A stretch of 64,000 nt of DNA from Pholis gunnellus (taxonomy: Eukaryota > Chordata > Actinopteri > Perciformes > Pholidae): assembly GCA_910591455.2 (NCBI GenBank), contig OU342806.1:22404933-22468932 (forward strand). The letters run 5' to 3'. Shown here one piece after another: positions 12,499 to 30,059 of this stretch (position 1 is the stretch's first letter; each line of letters opens with the position of its first letter). The notes under the pieces were generated by a model. That model was not told the DNA's origin. It saw only the letters and a program-made list of their open reading frames with translations, and made no database searches. The position numbers and the translations under genes were made by a program.

Positions 12499-13168
12499 TG
12501 CCTACCATCAAAGTAGAAGTTATTAGATTATTAGAACATCTGATAATGTATACCATCACAGTAGAAGTTAATAGATGTTGCCAACTATCACAGTAGAAGT
12601 TATTAGATTATTAGAACATCTGATAATGTATACCATCACAGTAGAAGTTAATAGATGTTGCCTACCATCAAAGTAGAAGTTATTAGATTATTAGAACATC
12701 TGATAATGTATACCATCACAGTAGAAGTTAATAGATGTTGCCTACCATCAAAGTAGAAGTTATTAGATTATTAGAACATCTGATAATGTATACCATCACA
12801 GTAGAAGTTAATAGATGTTGCCTACCATCAAAGTAGAAGTTATTAGATTATTAGAACATCTGATAATGTATACCATCACAGTAGAAGTTAATAGATGTTG
12901 CCTACCATCAAAGTAGAAGTTATTAGATTATTAGAACATCTGATAATGTATACCATCACAGTAGAAGTTATTAGATGTTGCCTACCATCACAGTAGAAGT
13001 TATTAGATTATTAGAACATCTGATAATGTATACCATCACAGTAGAAGTTAATAGATGTTGCCTACCATCAAAGTAGAAGTAATTAGATTATTAGAACATC
13101 TGATAATTTATACTATCACAGTAGAAGTTATCAGATGTTGCCTACCATCACAGTAGAAGTTATTCCTG
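12499..13168. repeat. 80-bp higher-order minisatellite block
   Basis: About eight 80-bp units with starts near 12,520, 12,600, 12,680, 12,760, 12,840, 12,920, 13,000 and 13,080. Each unit combines a 48-bp monomer related to the preceding block with a 32-bp sub-unit (TTAATAGATGTTGCCTACCA and so on). The array stops inside the 3' end of the minus-strand coding region that begins at 13,160 and supplies its stop codon. Confidence 0.95.
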
Positions 13169-16100
13169 TGCTGTTGCACCTGGCCAAGGTTCATCAAGTG
13201 CGTCCTCATATACTGAGTCAGGAATTGAATGTTCGCCACTGAAACAGAAGAACGGATGAGCGGATGAGCCTTCATCAGTTGAACACTCCCCCTCTGTCTG
13301 TAGTGGTTCTTGGGGGGAAGTTGGACTCCTGTGAGGACTGGACTTCACCTGGTTCTCATTGCTTCCCCTGAGAGGGCTGACATAACTCTCCATGGAGATT
13401 TCCTGAACCTCCTTTCCACATATGAAGATGTTGGAGATGCCTTCGCCCACAGACGAGAAGAACCTGCTGATGATGTTGGGCTTTTTGGGTCGTCGTGTCA
13501 GTTTCCATTCGACACGGGAGGCAATGCAGTTCCCAAGTTCTCGTTCCTCTAATTTCATGGCCAACAGCACCTTTTTTAAACCGCCCCACATCACACACAG
13601 GTCATTGAAAATGGCCTTGTCAAGTTTTTCTAATGTTTTGGGATCAAAATTGACATCCTTGACTTCGATCCACGTTCTTTCAAACAGACGCATAGTGATG
13701 GGCTTGATGTCTGCAGTCGTCCAGGTCAGATTTGTTTTTTTTAATATCCGCGAAACCAGCGCCTCCACGAATACCTGAACTGACCTTGCCTTCAGTTCTT
13801 GCTGTGCTGTTGCACCTGGCGCAGGTTCATCGACTGCGTCCCCACATGATGAGCCAGTTGTTGAACGTTCGTTATTGAACCAGAAGAACGGATGATACTT
13901 AGGGTACATTTTGTGTGAGACGATCTTACCATTCATCTCGCTCATGAAACACCACATTTTGTTCAGTATCTCAGCGTACGTGTCACAGCGTGACTGACTG
14001 ATAAATGTCCTGTTTCTGATTGTTTCTGGGACGATCACGGGCTTCATCCCATATGTTAAGTAATTGAGGAGGTAATCCCTAACTGAACGTGTGATTGTAC
14101 ATCTGACGATGTTTGGGCAATAATCACTCTCCTCTTGATCGATGTATGACATGGTTTCAACACCGTGGCGATCTAAGATATCCATTCCTGTTGGAAATAT
14201 CTTTTTATATCTCTCCTGGTCTTTCAGAATTAGCCAAAGAAAGTATTTAGCAAGACCTTCAACCTCCGGAGAGATTTCCTTTTTTGACAGATCACACTTA
14301 ATGCCTGTCAATGCCTCAATGATCTCGATTATTGAATCCTTAATCTCCTCAAGGATAATTTCAAGATTTTCAACCTCCCACACCATGCGTGGTGAGGCCG
14401 AATATCTATCGAAAAGATGTCCAGCGTGTATATCTTTCATGCCTTTGAATTTACTTGGCTTACCCGGTTTTTTCAGCCAGTACTTCATCATGTCCCTAAA
14501 AGTATGACATTTGCCTTTCAAATCATAATACATCTCAATTTCTGGGAGATTAGGCCGTTGGGAAATTATCTCCAGTTCGCGGTCCAGTGGGGATCTGTCT
14601 AGAGACAGAGTTTGTTTTGGCTCTACAAGGCTTTCATGATATAACATTGGGTTAAAAAGGATTTCAGTCCTTGCTTCCAGCTCGCGATAGGTCTGGTAAT
14701 GTTTGAGTTCATACTCAAACTTACGTAGTTGACCCTGAGATTTGAAGTACTCACTCAGCATTTCAAGTTCTTCATTCACAGGATGAAGTTTTAAATGTGA
14801 CTCAGAGCCTTCATCAGGAGTGATGTCCGGATTAATTACAGGCTCTTCACTTGGAGCGATAAAGGGTTCTTCCTGTGCTGTTGCACCTGGCCAAGGTTCA
14901 TCAAGTGCGTCCTCATATACTGTGTCAGAAATTGAATGTTCGTTATTTAAACAGAAGAACGGATGAGCGGATGAGCCTTCATCAGTTGAACACTCCCCCT
15001 CTGTCTGTTGTGGTTCTTGGGGGGAAGTTGGACTCCTGTGAGGACTGGACTTCACCTGGTTCTCATTGCTTCCCCTGAGAGGGCTGACAGAACTCTCCTC
15101 TGTCTGTGATGTTTCTGAACTCTCCCTCTCCTCTGTCTGTGATGTTTCTGAACTCTCCCTCTCCTCTGTCTGTGATGTTTCTGAACTCTCCCTCTCCTCT
15201 GTCTGTGATGTTTCTGAACTCTCCCTCTCCTCTGTCTGTGATGTTTCTGAACTCTCCCTCTCCTCTGTCTGTGATGTTTCTGAACTCTCCATGGAGATTT
15301 CCTGAACCTCCTTTCCACATATGAAGATGTTGGAGATGCCTTCGCCCACAGACGAGAAGAACCTGCTGATGATGTTGGGCTTTTTGGGTCGTCGTGTCAG
15401 TTTCCATTCGACACGGGAGGCAATGCAGTTCCCAAGTTCTCGTTCCTCTAATTTCATGGCCAACAGCACCTTTTCTAAACTGCCCCACATCACACACAGG
15501 TCATTGAAAATGGCCTTGTCAAGTTTTTTTAATGTTTTGGGATCAAAATCCACATCCTTAACTTCGATCCACGTTCTTTCAAACAGACGCATAGTGATGG
15601 GCTTGATGTCTGCAGTCGTCCAGGTCAGATCTGTTTCTTTGAATATCCGCGAAACCAGCGCCTCCACGAATACCTGAACTGACCTTTCCTTTGGTTCTTG
15701 CTGTGCTGTTGCACCTGGCGCAGGTTCATCGACTGCGTCCCCACATGATGAGCCAGTTGTTGAACGTTCGTTATTGAACCAGAAGAACGGATGATACTTA
15801 GGGTACATTTTGTGTGAGTCGATCTTACCATTCATCTCGCTCATGAAACACCACATTTTGTTCAGTATCTCAGCGTACGTGACAGCGCGTCTGAAAAATG
15901 TCCTGTATCTGATTGTTTCTGGGATGATCACAGGCCCCATCCCATTTGTTAAGTAATTGAGGAGGTAATCCCTAACTGAACTTGTGATTGTACATCTGAC
16001 GATGTTTGGGCAATAATCACTCTCCTTTTGATCGATGTATGACATGATTTCAACACCGTGGCGATCTGAGATATCCATTCCTGTTGGAAATATCTTTATA

Positions 16101-16744
16101 TATCTCTTCTGGTCTTTCAGAATTAGCCAAAGAAAGTATTTAGCAAGACGTTCAACCTCCGGAGAGATTTCCTTTTTTGACAGATCACACTTAATGCCTA
16201 TCAATGCCTCAATCATCTCGATTATTGAATCCTTAATCTCCTCAACGATAATTTCAAGATATTCAACCTCCCACACCATGCGTGGTGATACCGAATATCT
16301 ATCGAAAAGATGTCCAGCGTGTATATCTTTCATGCCTTTAAATTTACTTGGCTTACCCGGTTTTTTCAGCCAGTACTTCATCATGTCCCTAAAAGTACTA
16401 CATTTGCCTTTCAAATCACAATACATCTCAATTTCTGAGAAATTAGGCCGTTGGGAAATTATCTCCAGTTCGCATTCCAGTGGGGATCTGTATATAGACA
16501 GAGTTTGTTGTGGCTCTACAAGGCTTTCAGACTTTACTTCCAGCTCGCGAATGGTCTGGTAATGATTGAGATCATACTCAAACTTACTTAGTTCACCCTG
16601 AGATTTGCGGTGCTCACTCAGCATTTCAAGTTTTAAATGCGACGGAGAGCCTTCATCGGAAGTGGTGTCAGGATCTCCTGTCAAGTCGATAATAGTTCTG
16701 TACATCAGCATCGCCTCTATCTGTGAACTTTCTAGACTATCCAT
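13160..16744 (-). CDS. Intronless, internally duplicated protein of unknown function (1,194 aa)
   Basis: One uninterrupted 1,194-codon frame begins at an ATG in strong Kozak context (AAAACCATGG) at 16,744. The frame is open a little further upstream, but with no other ATG. I do not recognise the family. The protein is built as A-B-A-B. Domain A (about residues 108-305 and 738-936) contains FRDMMKYWLKKPGK, MKDIHAGHLFDRYS and MWCFMSEMNGK. Domain B (about 351-466 and 988-1,101) contains VFVEALVSRI, TWIEVKDV, KLDKAIFNDLCVMWG and NIISRFFSSVGEG. The copies lie 633 codons apart and look more than 90 percent identical. A linker HPFF...DEPxPGATAQ occurs four times. An 11-residue ESSETSQTEER repeat (about residues 485-550) is present only in the first copy. 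No signal peptide or membrane span is seen; composition is charged and helical. The last linker ends abruptly in the minisatellite, so the protein is probably shortened. It may be a fish-specific multicopy gene or the coding part of a mobile element. Confidence 0.75.
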   Translation of the reverse strand: MDSLESSQIEAMLMYRTIIDLTGDPDTTSDEGSPSHLKLEMLSEHRKSQGELSKFEYDLNHYQTIRELEVKSESLVEPQQTLSIYRSPLECELEIISQRPNFSEIEMYCDLKGKCSTFRDMMKYWLKKPGKPSKFKGMKDIHAGHLFDRYSVSPRMVWEVEYLEIIVEEIKDSIIEMIEALIGIKCDLSKKEISPEVERLAKYFLWLILKDQKRYIKIFPTGMDISDRHGVEIMSYIDQKESDYCPNIVRCTITSSVRDYLLNYLTNGMGPVIIPETIRYRTFFRRAVTYAEILNKMWCFMSEMNGKIDSHKMYPKYHPFFWFNNERSTTGSSCGDAVDEPAPGATAQQEPKERSVQVFVEALVSRIFKETDLTWTTADIKPITMRLFERTWIEVKDVDFDPKTLKKLDKAIFNDLCVMWGSLEKVLLAMKLEERELGNCIASRVEWKLTRRPKKPNIISRFFSSVGEGISNIFICGKEVQEISMESSETSQTEERESSETSQTEERESSETSQTEERESSETSQTEERESSETSQTEERESSETSQTEESSVSPLRGSNENQVKSSPHRSPTSPQEPQQTEGECSTDEGSSAHPFFCLNNEHSISDTVYEDALDEPWPGATAQEEPFIAPSEEPVINPDITPDEGSESHLKLHPVNEELEMLSEYFKSQGQLRKFEYELKHYQTYRELEARTEILFNPMLYHESLVEPKQTLSLDRSPLDRELEIISQRPNLPEIEMYYDLKGKCHTFRDMMKYWLKKPGKPSKFKGMKDIHAGHLFDRYSASPRMVWEVENLEIILEEIKDSIIEIIEALTGIKCDLSKKEISPEVEGLAKYFLWLILKDQERYKKIFPTGMDILDRHGVETMSYIDQEESDYCPNIVRCTITRSVRDYLLNYLTYGMKPVIVPETIRNRTFISQSRCDTYAEILNKMWCFMSEMNGKIVSHKMYPKYHPFFWFNNERSTTGSSCGDAVDEPAPGATAQQELKARSVQVFVEALVSRILKKTNLTWTTADIKPITMRLFERTWIEVKDVNFDPKTLEKLDKAIFNDLCVMWGGLKKVLLAMKLEERELGNCIASRVEWKLTRRPKKPNIISRFFSSVGEGISNIFICGKEVQEISMESYVSPLRGSNENQVKSSPHRSPTSPQEPLQTEGECSTDEGSSAHPFFCFSGEHSIPDSVYEDALDEPWPGATAQE
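15093..15290 (-). repeat. 33-bp coding tandem repeat (ESSETSQTEER x6)
   Basis: Six tandem 33-bp units encode an acidic Ser/Thr/Glu-rich 11-residue repeat inside the large duplicated gene. The nearly identical units suggest recent slippage expansion. The second copy of the protein module (about 13,380) has no such array and reads straight from MES into VSPLRGSNEN. Confidence 0.95.
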
Positions 16745-16837
16745 GGTTTTATTCTGATCTTCGATGCAGTAGATTTCACGTCTGCTCGGGTGTATGGTAC
16801 AATAACGCGTCACTGTCTATCAAAGACACCACAAGAC

Positions 16838-16916
16838 GTGACGTCACAAAGGCTCGAAACAGAACGCAAACAACAGACGCAGCTGATCGTTCAGTTCCGA
16901 GCCTTTGTGACGTCAC
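16838..16916. promoter_or_regulatory. 19-bp inverted repeat with two CRE palindromes
   Basis: Arms at 16,838-16,856 and 16,898-16,916 are perfect reverse complements (GTGACGTCACAAAGGCTCG) around a 41-bp spacer. Each arm contains the full CRE/ATF palindrome TGACGTCA, at 16,839-16,846 and 16,908-16,915. They lie about 95 and 165 bp upstream of the start codon of the 1,194-aa gene, so they are plausible promoter elements. They could instead be the subterminal part of a mobile element (see the adjacent inverted repeat). Confidence 0.55.
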
Positions 16917-16918
16917 AT

Positions 16919-17174
16919 GGGCTGCAAATTCCTGCTTCTTGAGGCTTGACAGGATTCTTCTTCGTGAGTTTTTTTGCGTCTTCTTCTTCTTCTTCTTTTG
17001 ATATCCCGGTAGATTGTTTGCCGTGAGACACTATACTGCCCCCTATAGTTCAGTGTTGATTACTGCATTCCCACTGGTGCAGTCAAATGTTGTAAAAATT
17101 AAAAAGAAACTTCAGTCTTCAAAAGACTCACAAAGAAGAATCCTGTCAAGTCTCGTGAAGCGGGAATTTGCAGT
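16919..17174. repeat. Long imperfect inverted repeat (fold-back or MITE-like)
   Basis: Arms of about 55 bp, at 16,919-16,972 and 17,120-17,174, share GGCTTGACAGGATTCTTCTT or its near-copy in opposite orientation at roughly 88 percent identity. They surround a 150-bp core containing a (CTT)n tract. No target-site duplication was identified. Confidence 0.7.
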
Positions 17175-17240
17175 CCACTGTCACGGACTGGTAAATTACA
17201 TTTCACTATATTTGAAACATGAACCGTTTGCTTTTATTTA

Positions 17241-17699
17241 GCCCGCTAGTGCGGCTACTTTACTGTGTTAGCTGGTGGCTAACGAAACCTTTCATAATCA
17301 ACGCTGATGCTAATCAGGCTAATTGCTGATTTGTGTACTGTTGACATGTTTTAACCAGCGATAAACACGTGGTTCTCGGTCAGTTATTGGGGATAATATA
17401 TGATATGTTATTGATTAGACAAAGTTTGAATAAAAAAATCACCGCTGAATAAACTAATAATAAACCTTAGACGTATACAAAATAATAAAAACAAAAATGC
17501 AGTTGTTGTCTAGTGATGATAGTTTTCTTTTAGCTAAGTGATGATCTTTTCTGTTTTAATCTGACTGTCTTGACAAGTAGATTAAACATTATTTACATGT
17601 TTTCACCTCCCGCAGAAATGTAACCGTCAACAAAAATCCCCACAAAATGAAGTAATTAGCTTGTCATTTTAGCCAGCTAGATTTGTGTTCACTCTTCAG
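17241..17699 (+). other. Intron-like sequence preceding the ndufa12 exon copy
   Basis: The part at about 17,585-17,665 matches 58,545-58,640 closely (CATGTTTT.ACCTCCCGCAG, AATGTAAC.GTCAACAAAAA), so it is duplicated ndufa12 intron DNA. The rest (17,241-17,585) shows no gene. Confidence 0.6.
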
Positions 17700-17732
17700 G
17701 CATCGCTGGCTGCACTGCATGACAGACGACCC

Positions 17733-17809
<77 letters not shown>

Positions 17810-17962
17810 CCACCCCCCACCACACATCCACCAGAGCCCAAGAAGTTCCTGGCTGAGATTCACCAGTTCAACATGAGTGGCAGCTCACAGCAGTGCGTGC
17901 CCTTCCCCACCACCAGCAAGAAGATCCACGAGTGGGTTCCACCCAAAGCCGGAGCTCAGTGA
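17700..17962 (+). pseudogene. ndufa12: Broken last exon of NDUFA12 (complex I accessory subunit), copy 1
   Basis: After a TTCACTCTTCAG acceptor the frame reads HRWLHCMTDDPP, matching the EWHRWLHSMTDDPP segment of NDUFA12. The 3' half encodes PEPKKFLAEIHQFNMSGSSQ and later TTSKKIHEWVPPKAGAQ, matching the NDUFA12 C-terminus (KKIQEWIPP), followed by a stop and a polyadenylation signal at 17,995-18,000. The two halves are separated by a C-run plus (CA)n expansion and are out of frame by one base, so the exon cannot encode the normal protein. Exons 1-3 are absent upstream. It is a non-processed partial duplicate; a second copy lies at 58.0-61.4 kb. Confidence 0.85.
17731..17808. repeat. Compound (C)n(CA)n microsatellite inside an exon remnant
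   Basis: About 18 C followed by about 29 CA dinucleotides, replacing the short proline/threonine codon stretch of the ndufa12 exon. The paralogous exon at 61,237 has only 7 C and no CA array. Confidence 0.95.
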
Positions 17963-19985
17963 ACTCTGACTGCATATTTGTAAATGATGTCCTGAATAAA
18001 ATCTCTAGACAGACATTTATGATGGGAGTGGCAGTTCTTACAATAAACCTTTTAGACAATGAGTGTTCCCCACAGGAGGATTTTCTTTATCCAGAAATTA
18101 CTTTAATGTGAGAAAAACAACTTGGCACACAAACTGTCCTTTCGGAAACATCTGCCTTTGTCCAGTTGTTTTACCTTTTTTACCCTCAGACACGCTGCTA
18201 CGCCTGTGTTCAGAAATATAAGATAGCATTTGCAAGTTGTTATTTCAACGTTTGGTACTTTACTTAAGCAGCTAGCTGGCTATAGAGCTGCAGTTGACAA
18301 TCATTTCTAACATTGATTAATCCAATGTTTTATTAATGGGGAAAAATCACTATTATTATATCCATCATAATGTATCAGATGTGAACAATCTTTAGATCCC
18401 TGGTTTTGTCCGACAAGCGGTCCAACACTTGGAGAAATTACATTTTCAATCATATCTGATAAACAAAAGCATAAAATCCTCACATTTGGACCTCTTAGTT
18501 CTACGCTTAGTTTGTCTAGTCGGCTGTTAAAGACGCAGCAGCACTCTTCTTGATATTGTCTTCTTGTCAGTATTATACTTCAGTACATTGGTCTCACTTA
18601 AACCAACAATATGCTGACAATAAACCAAACAACAAAATGTAAAAAAAGATCTGTTTAATAGCTGTTGGCCTCCAGTCAGAGGCTCAGTGGTCAATACACG
18701 ACCTCTTCCTCTTTACTTTTTTTAATGTAATTTCTGGCTTTTAAGAGAGCGTAGCACTCTGAGGGAGAATCAGCCACAGTGTGTGCACTCCTCCTTGGAC
18801 TCAAAGACCTCTTCAGACAATTTAAGGCATAATTTAGCCGGGTGAAATGACGGTGAAAATAGGTCTAAGACGTTCAGACGTTTCAACGCAATTTCAACCA
18901 GATATCAACGTTGAAATCCGGGTTAGTGCTCACTGGGACAGCTCAACGAAACACAGTATATCCGGGTGCAGCTTCATGACAAGGACAAAGACTTTAATAC
19001 AGTTGTCGTTTCTAAAATACAGTCCTTGTCTTAATTCAGTTTGTTCATTTATTTCTTTTTATATCTTTTGAGTGTCCTTCTGTCTGATCTGCTGCTCCGT
19101 TATGAACCATCCAGACCTCTAAGGTTCAGGTCTCAGATGATCTGGGTTCAGGTCTGCATTCCACCCCTGTAGTCCATACTAAACACACAGAAGCAGCACT
19201 TCAATTTGTTTGATCCCCATATCTGAAACAAGCTCACAGACACTCTGTTCTTTGAAATCAGGGCTGTTTGCAGGAATTTAACTTGGGACTATTTGTTCAC
19301 ATCTTGCACTGCACTGTAACTTTGATATTGCCAGAGTTATCTGAATTTCTGTATTGGTTTGTTTCTTCTGTATCTTTTCCTAACACATGTTATATCTTGA
19401 GGCACTTTGAATTGCCTTGTTGAAAGATGCCACACAAATAAACTTGCTTTGCATTATGATGTCTGTTTTGGAATTTGATTTAATTGTGTCTTAGCTTGCT
19501 ATTAAAACCATATTTGTCATTGGGATACATTAACTCTCCTCAAAGTTACAGGAACTGTGGTTGTTCTGTGCTTATATGTAGAACTAGAACTGTTTAGAAG
19601 TCTTAGAAATACATCTGTGTGTGTGTTTGTCTTTCTCAGACTGTAAAGAATTGCAGGACATCACATACATGAGAATTCAGCAAATTCAGGCTTGGCAGAT
19701 AAACTTTATTTTGCCTTTATAAGACAGGAGAAACGAAAAAAAGATGATAAAAACCATCTAGAAGAGGAAAAAAACAATCTTGTAACTAATGAATTTTCAA
19801 GAGAAGTCTGAAATAAATAGCAACAGTGGATCAGTTGGGCTCATTTGTGCAGCAGGATCAGTTTGGTTTGCAGTTTTAAGAAGGTTTTGGTTTGATTACA
19901 TCAGATTACTACTTTGTTCTAGAATATGCACGTCCACATAGAGAGCAGTTGGTGGGTTTCTTTTAGACATCAGTGCAGTCAGAAC
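17963..19985. other. Intergenic, dispersed repeats only
   Basis: 17,963-18,220 is ndufa12 3' flank shared with 61,410-61,680. 18,330-18,490 (AATGTATCAGATGT, CCCTGGTTTTGTCCGACAAG) is shared with 44,300-44,430. 18,870-18,940 has the CAACGTTGAAAT type of word common in fish repeats. 19,230-19,460 resembles a LINE 3' tail (GCACTTTGAATTGCC...AATAAACTTGC). No gene is seen. Confidence 0.6.
19230..19460 (+). mobile_element. Possible LINE (L2/Rex-like) 3' tail
   Basis: Ends with GAGGCACTTTGAATTGCC and then ACACAAATAAACTTGCTTTG, the kind of tail seen at the 3' ends of many teleost LINE copies. No reverse-transcriptase frame is present, so only a 5'-truncated remnant can be suggested. Confidence 0.35.
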
Positions 19986-19991
19986 TTTATT
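19986..19991 (-). promoter_or_regulatory. trmt1l: Polyadenylation signal of trmt1l
   Basis: AATAAA on the minus strand, about 95 bp beyond the trmt1l stop codon. Confidence 0.7.
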
Positions 19992-20086
19992 TAGGTTAAT
20001 AGAAACAGTGGAGTAGAAACGGGACGAGCAGATGTATTTTGTTCATCGAAGCATGTGAATCAAACTCCTTCCTGCTCGTGTGTCTC

Positions 20087-28914
<8,828 letters not shown>

Positions 28915-29270
28915 TGCTAACTACAGCAACATACGCAGGATATGTTCTGTCGTACGTGGTTTACGTAAACTGCGCAGTTTGTAAACGTAGATTGCTGTTG
29001 AATTTAACAAAAATGACTAATTTATAAAGTTACACGGTTCATTTATTTGTCAATTTACAACATAATTTACAACCACAATTGTTGTAAGTTGTAGCGCACA
29101 CTACACACACAAGGAACATATAATACTTACAGTTAGAATACAATTAAATAAATATAAAGATAACATGGCTAACAGTTAAAAGAAACCTTTAAATGAAAGG
29201 ATTCAACAGATGGGTGAATGTGTGATAATGTAATATGAGATTTTGTGCAGAAAAGTGTTTTTCAGTTGGA
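28915..29270. other. trmt1l upstream region and intergenic
   Basis: The likely trmt1l promoter is just above the start codon. No TATA box is evident, as expected for a housekeeping gene. No divergent gene such as swt1, the usual neighbour in mammals, is visible on the plus strand. Confidence 0.5.
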
Positions 29271-29620
29271 CGTTCACCAAACAGTAACGAGGTTACACCC
29301 GTAGGTGGCAGCAGAGCGTCGTAATGAAGGTGTCTCCAGTCAACCATCGGACCCTCTGCACACGGCCGCTGCTCAGAGAGTACACACACAGAGAGTTTAA
29401 GACAATGCACATGACATCTTAATATTCTTATTTGATGAAAAGGTGCAGCCATACAATGTGGCATATCGGGTTTGAATAAATAATCCAGTGCTGCATAGTC
29501 TATTATATCTAACCATCAAGTTAAGAGAAAATATTTGATGAGTCATGCTTGAGTTTTTTAAAAGATGTGGCTGTAGGTCTCCATTCCTGGGAAACGAAAG
29601 TAGAGACCAGAAGATTTAAA
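29271..29620. repeat. Decayed copy of IFIT flanking sequence with ISRE-like site
   Basis: 29,280-29,400 (CAGTAACGAGGTTACA..., GGTGGCAGCAGAGCGTCGTA, GGCCGCTGCTCAGA) matches the IFIT 3' flank at 38,985-39,110 and 51,995-52,110. 29,560-29,610 (AAGATGTGGCTGTAGG, CTGGGAAACGAAAGTAGAG) matches the ISRE-like module upstream of the IFIT genes. No IFIT coding sequence remains between them. Confidence 0.65.
29589..29602 (+). promoter_or_regulatory. ISRE-like site 1 (relic)
   Basis: GGGAAACGAAAGTA, containing the IRF core AANNGAAA. Outermost left member of the repeated module. Confidence 0.4.
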
Positions 29621-30059
29621 CATATAAATGCGCTCAAAAGTTGAGCAACATGTTGAAATTTCCATTCGATGGGAAGTTAGTATACTTAGTGTATGTCTTG
29701 CTGTTTACTAGCGAAATACGATACCCCAAGTGGCTCATTTGCACCATTTTACTCCTAAAACCTAGGTTTAAATGTTTACATTGTAATACGGTTTATCTCT
29801 TTTTAATGTCACTTGAAAAGGAAGTTGCAATAATATTGATCAGTACTACTTAATAATAGATGAGAAAATACTCTAAAATAGAGTTTTTAGATTGGAAAGA
29901 TGTTCCTTGTTCCTGTTCCTTAAAGGTAAAGCGATGCTGTAGTCGTGGCCGTCCACAAGTTTCAGTCTTGTTGGCCATTTCCAAGAACTTACAATCCTCC
30001 CTCGACGGCCCTGTCTGTTCATCTTGACTGCATTCAAGGAAGTCGCTTTTGAATTGCTG

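Noticed and set aside
12251..13168. Regular repeat-spacer look suggesting a CRISPR array
   Set aside because: Units are contiguous 48/80-bp minisatellite monomers without unique spacers, and the surrounding genes are vertebrate.
13310..16562. Plus-strand frames of 80-175 aa opposite the large unknown gene
   Set aside because: Antisense shadows of a strongly coding minus-strand frame; both halves show the same shadows because the DNA is duplicated.
16745..16813. N-terminal extension of the large unknown protein by 23 codons
   Set aside because: The extension begins at GTG with no ATG, whereas the ATG at 16,744 has an ideal Kozak context.
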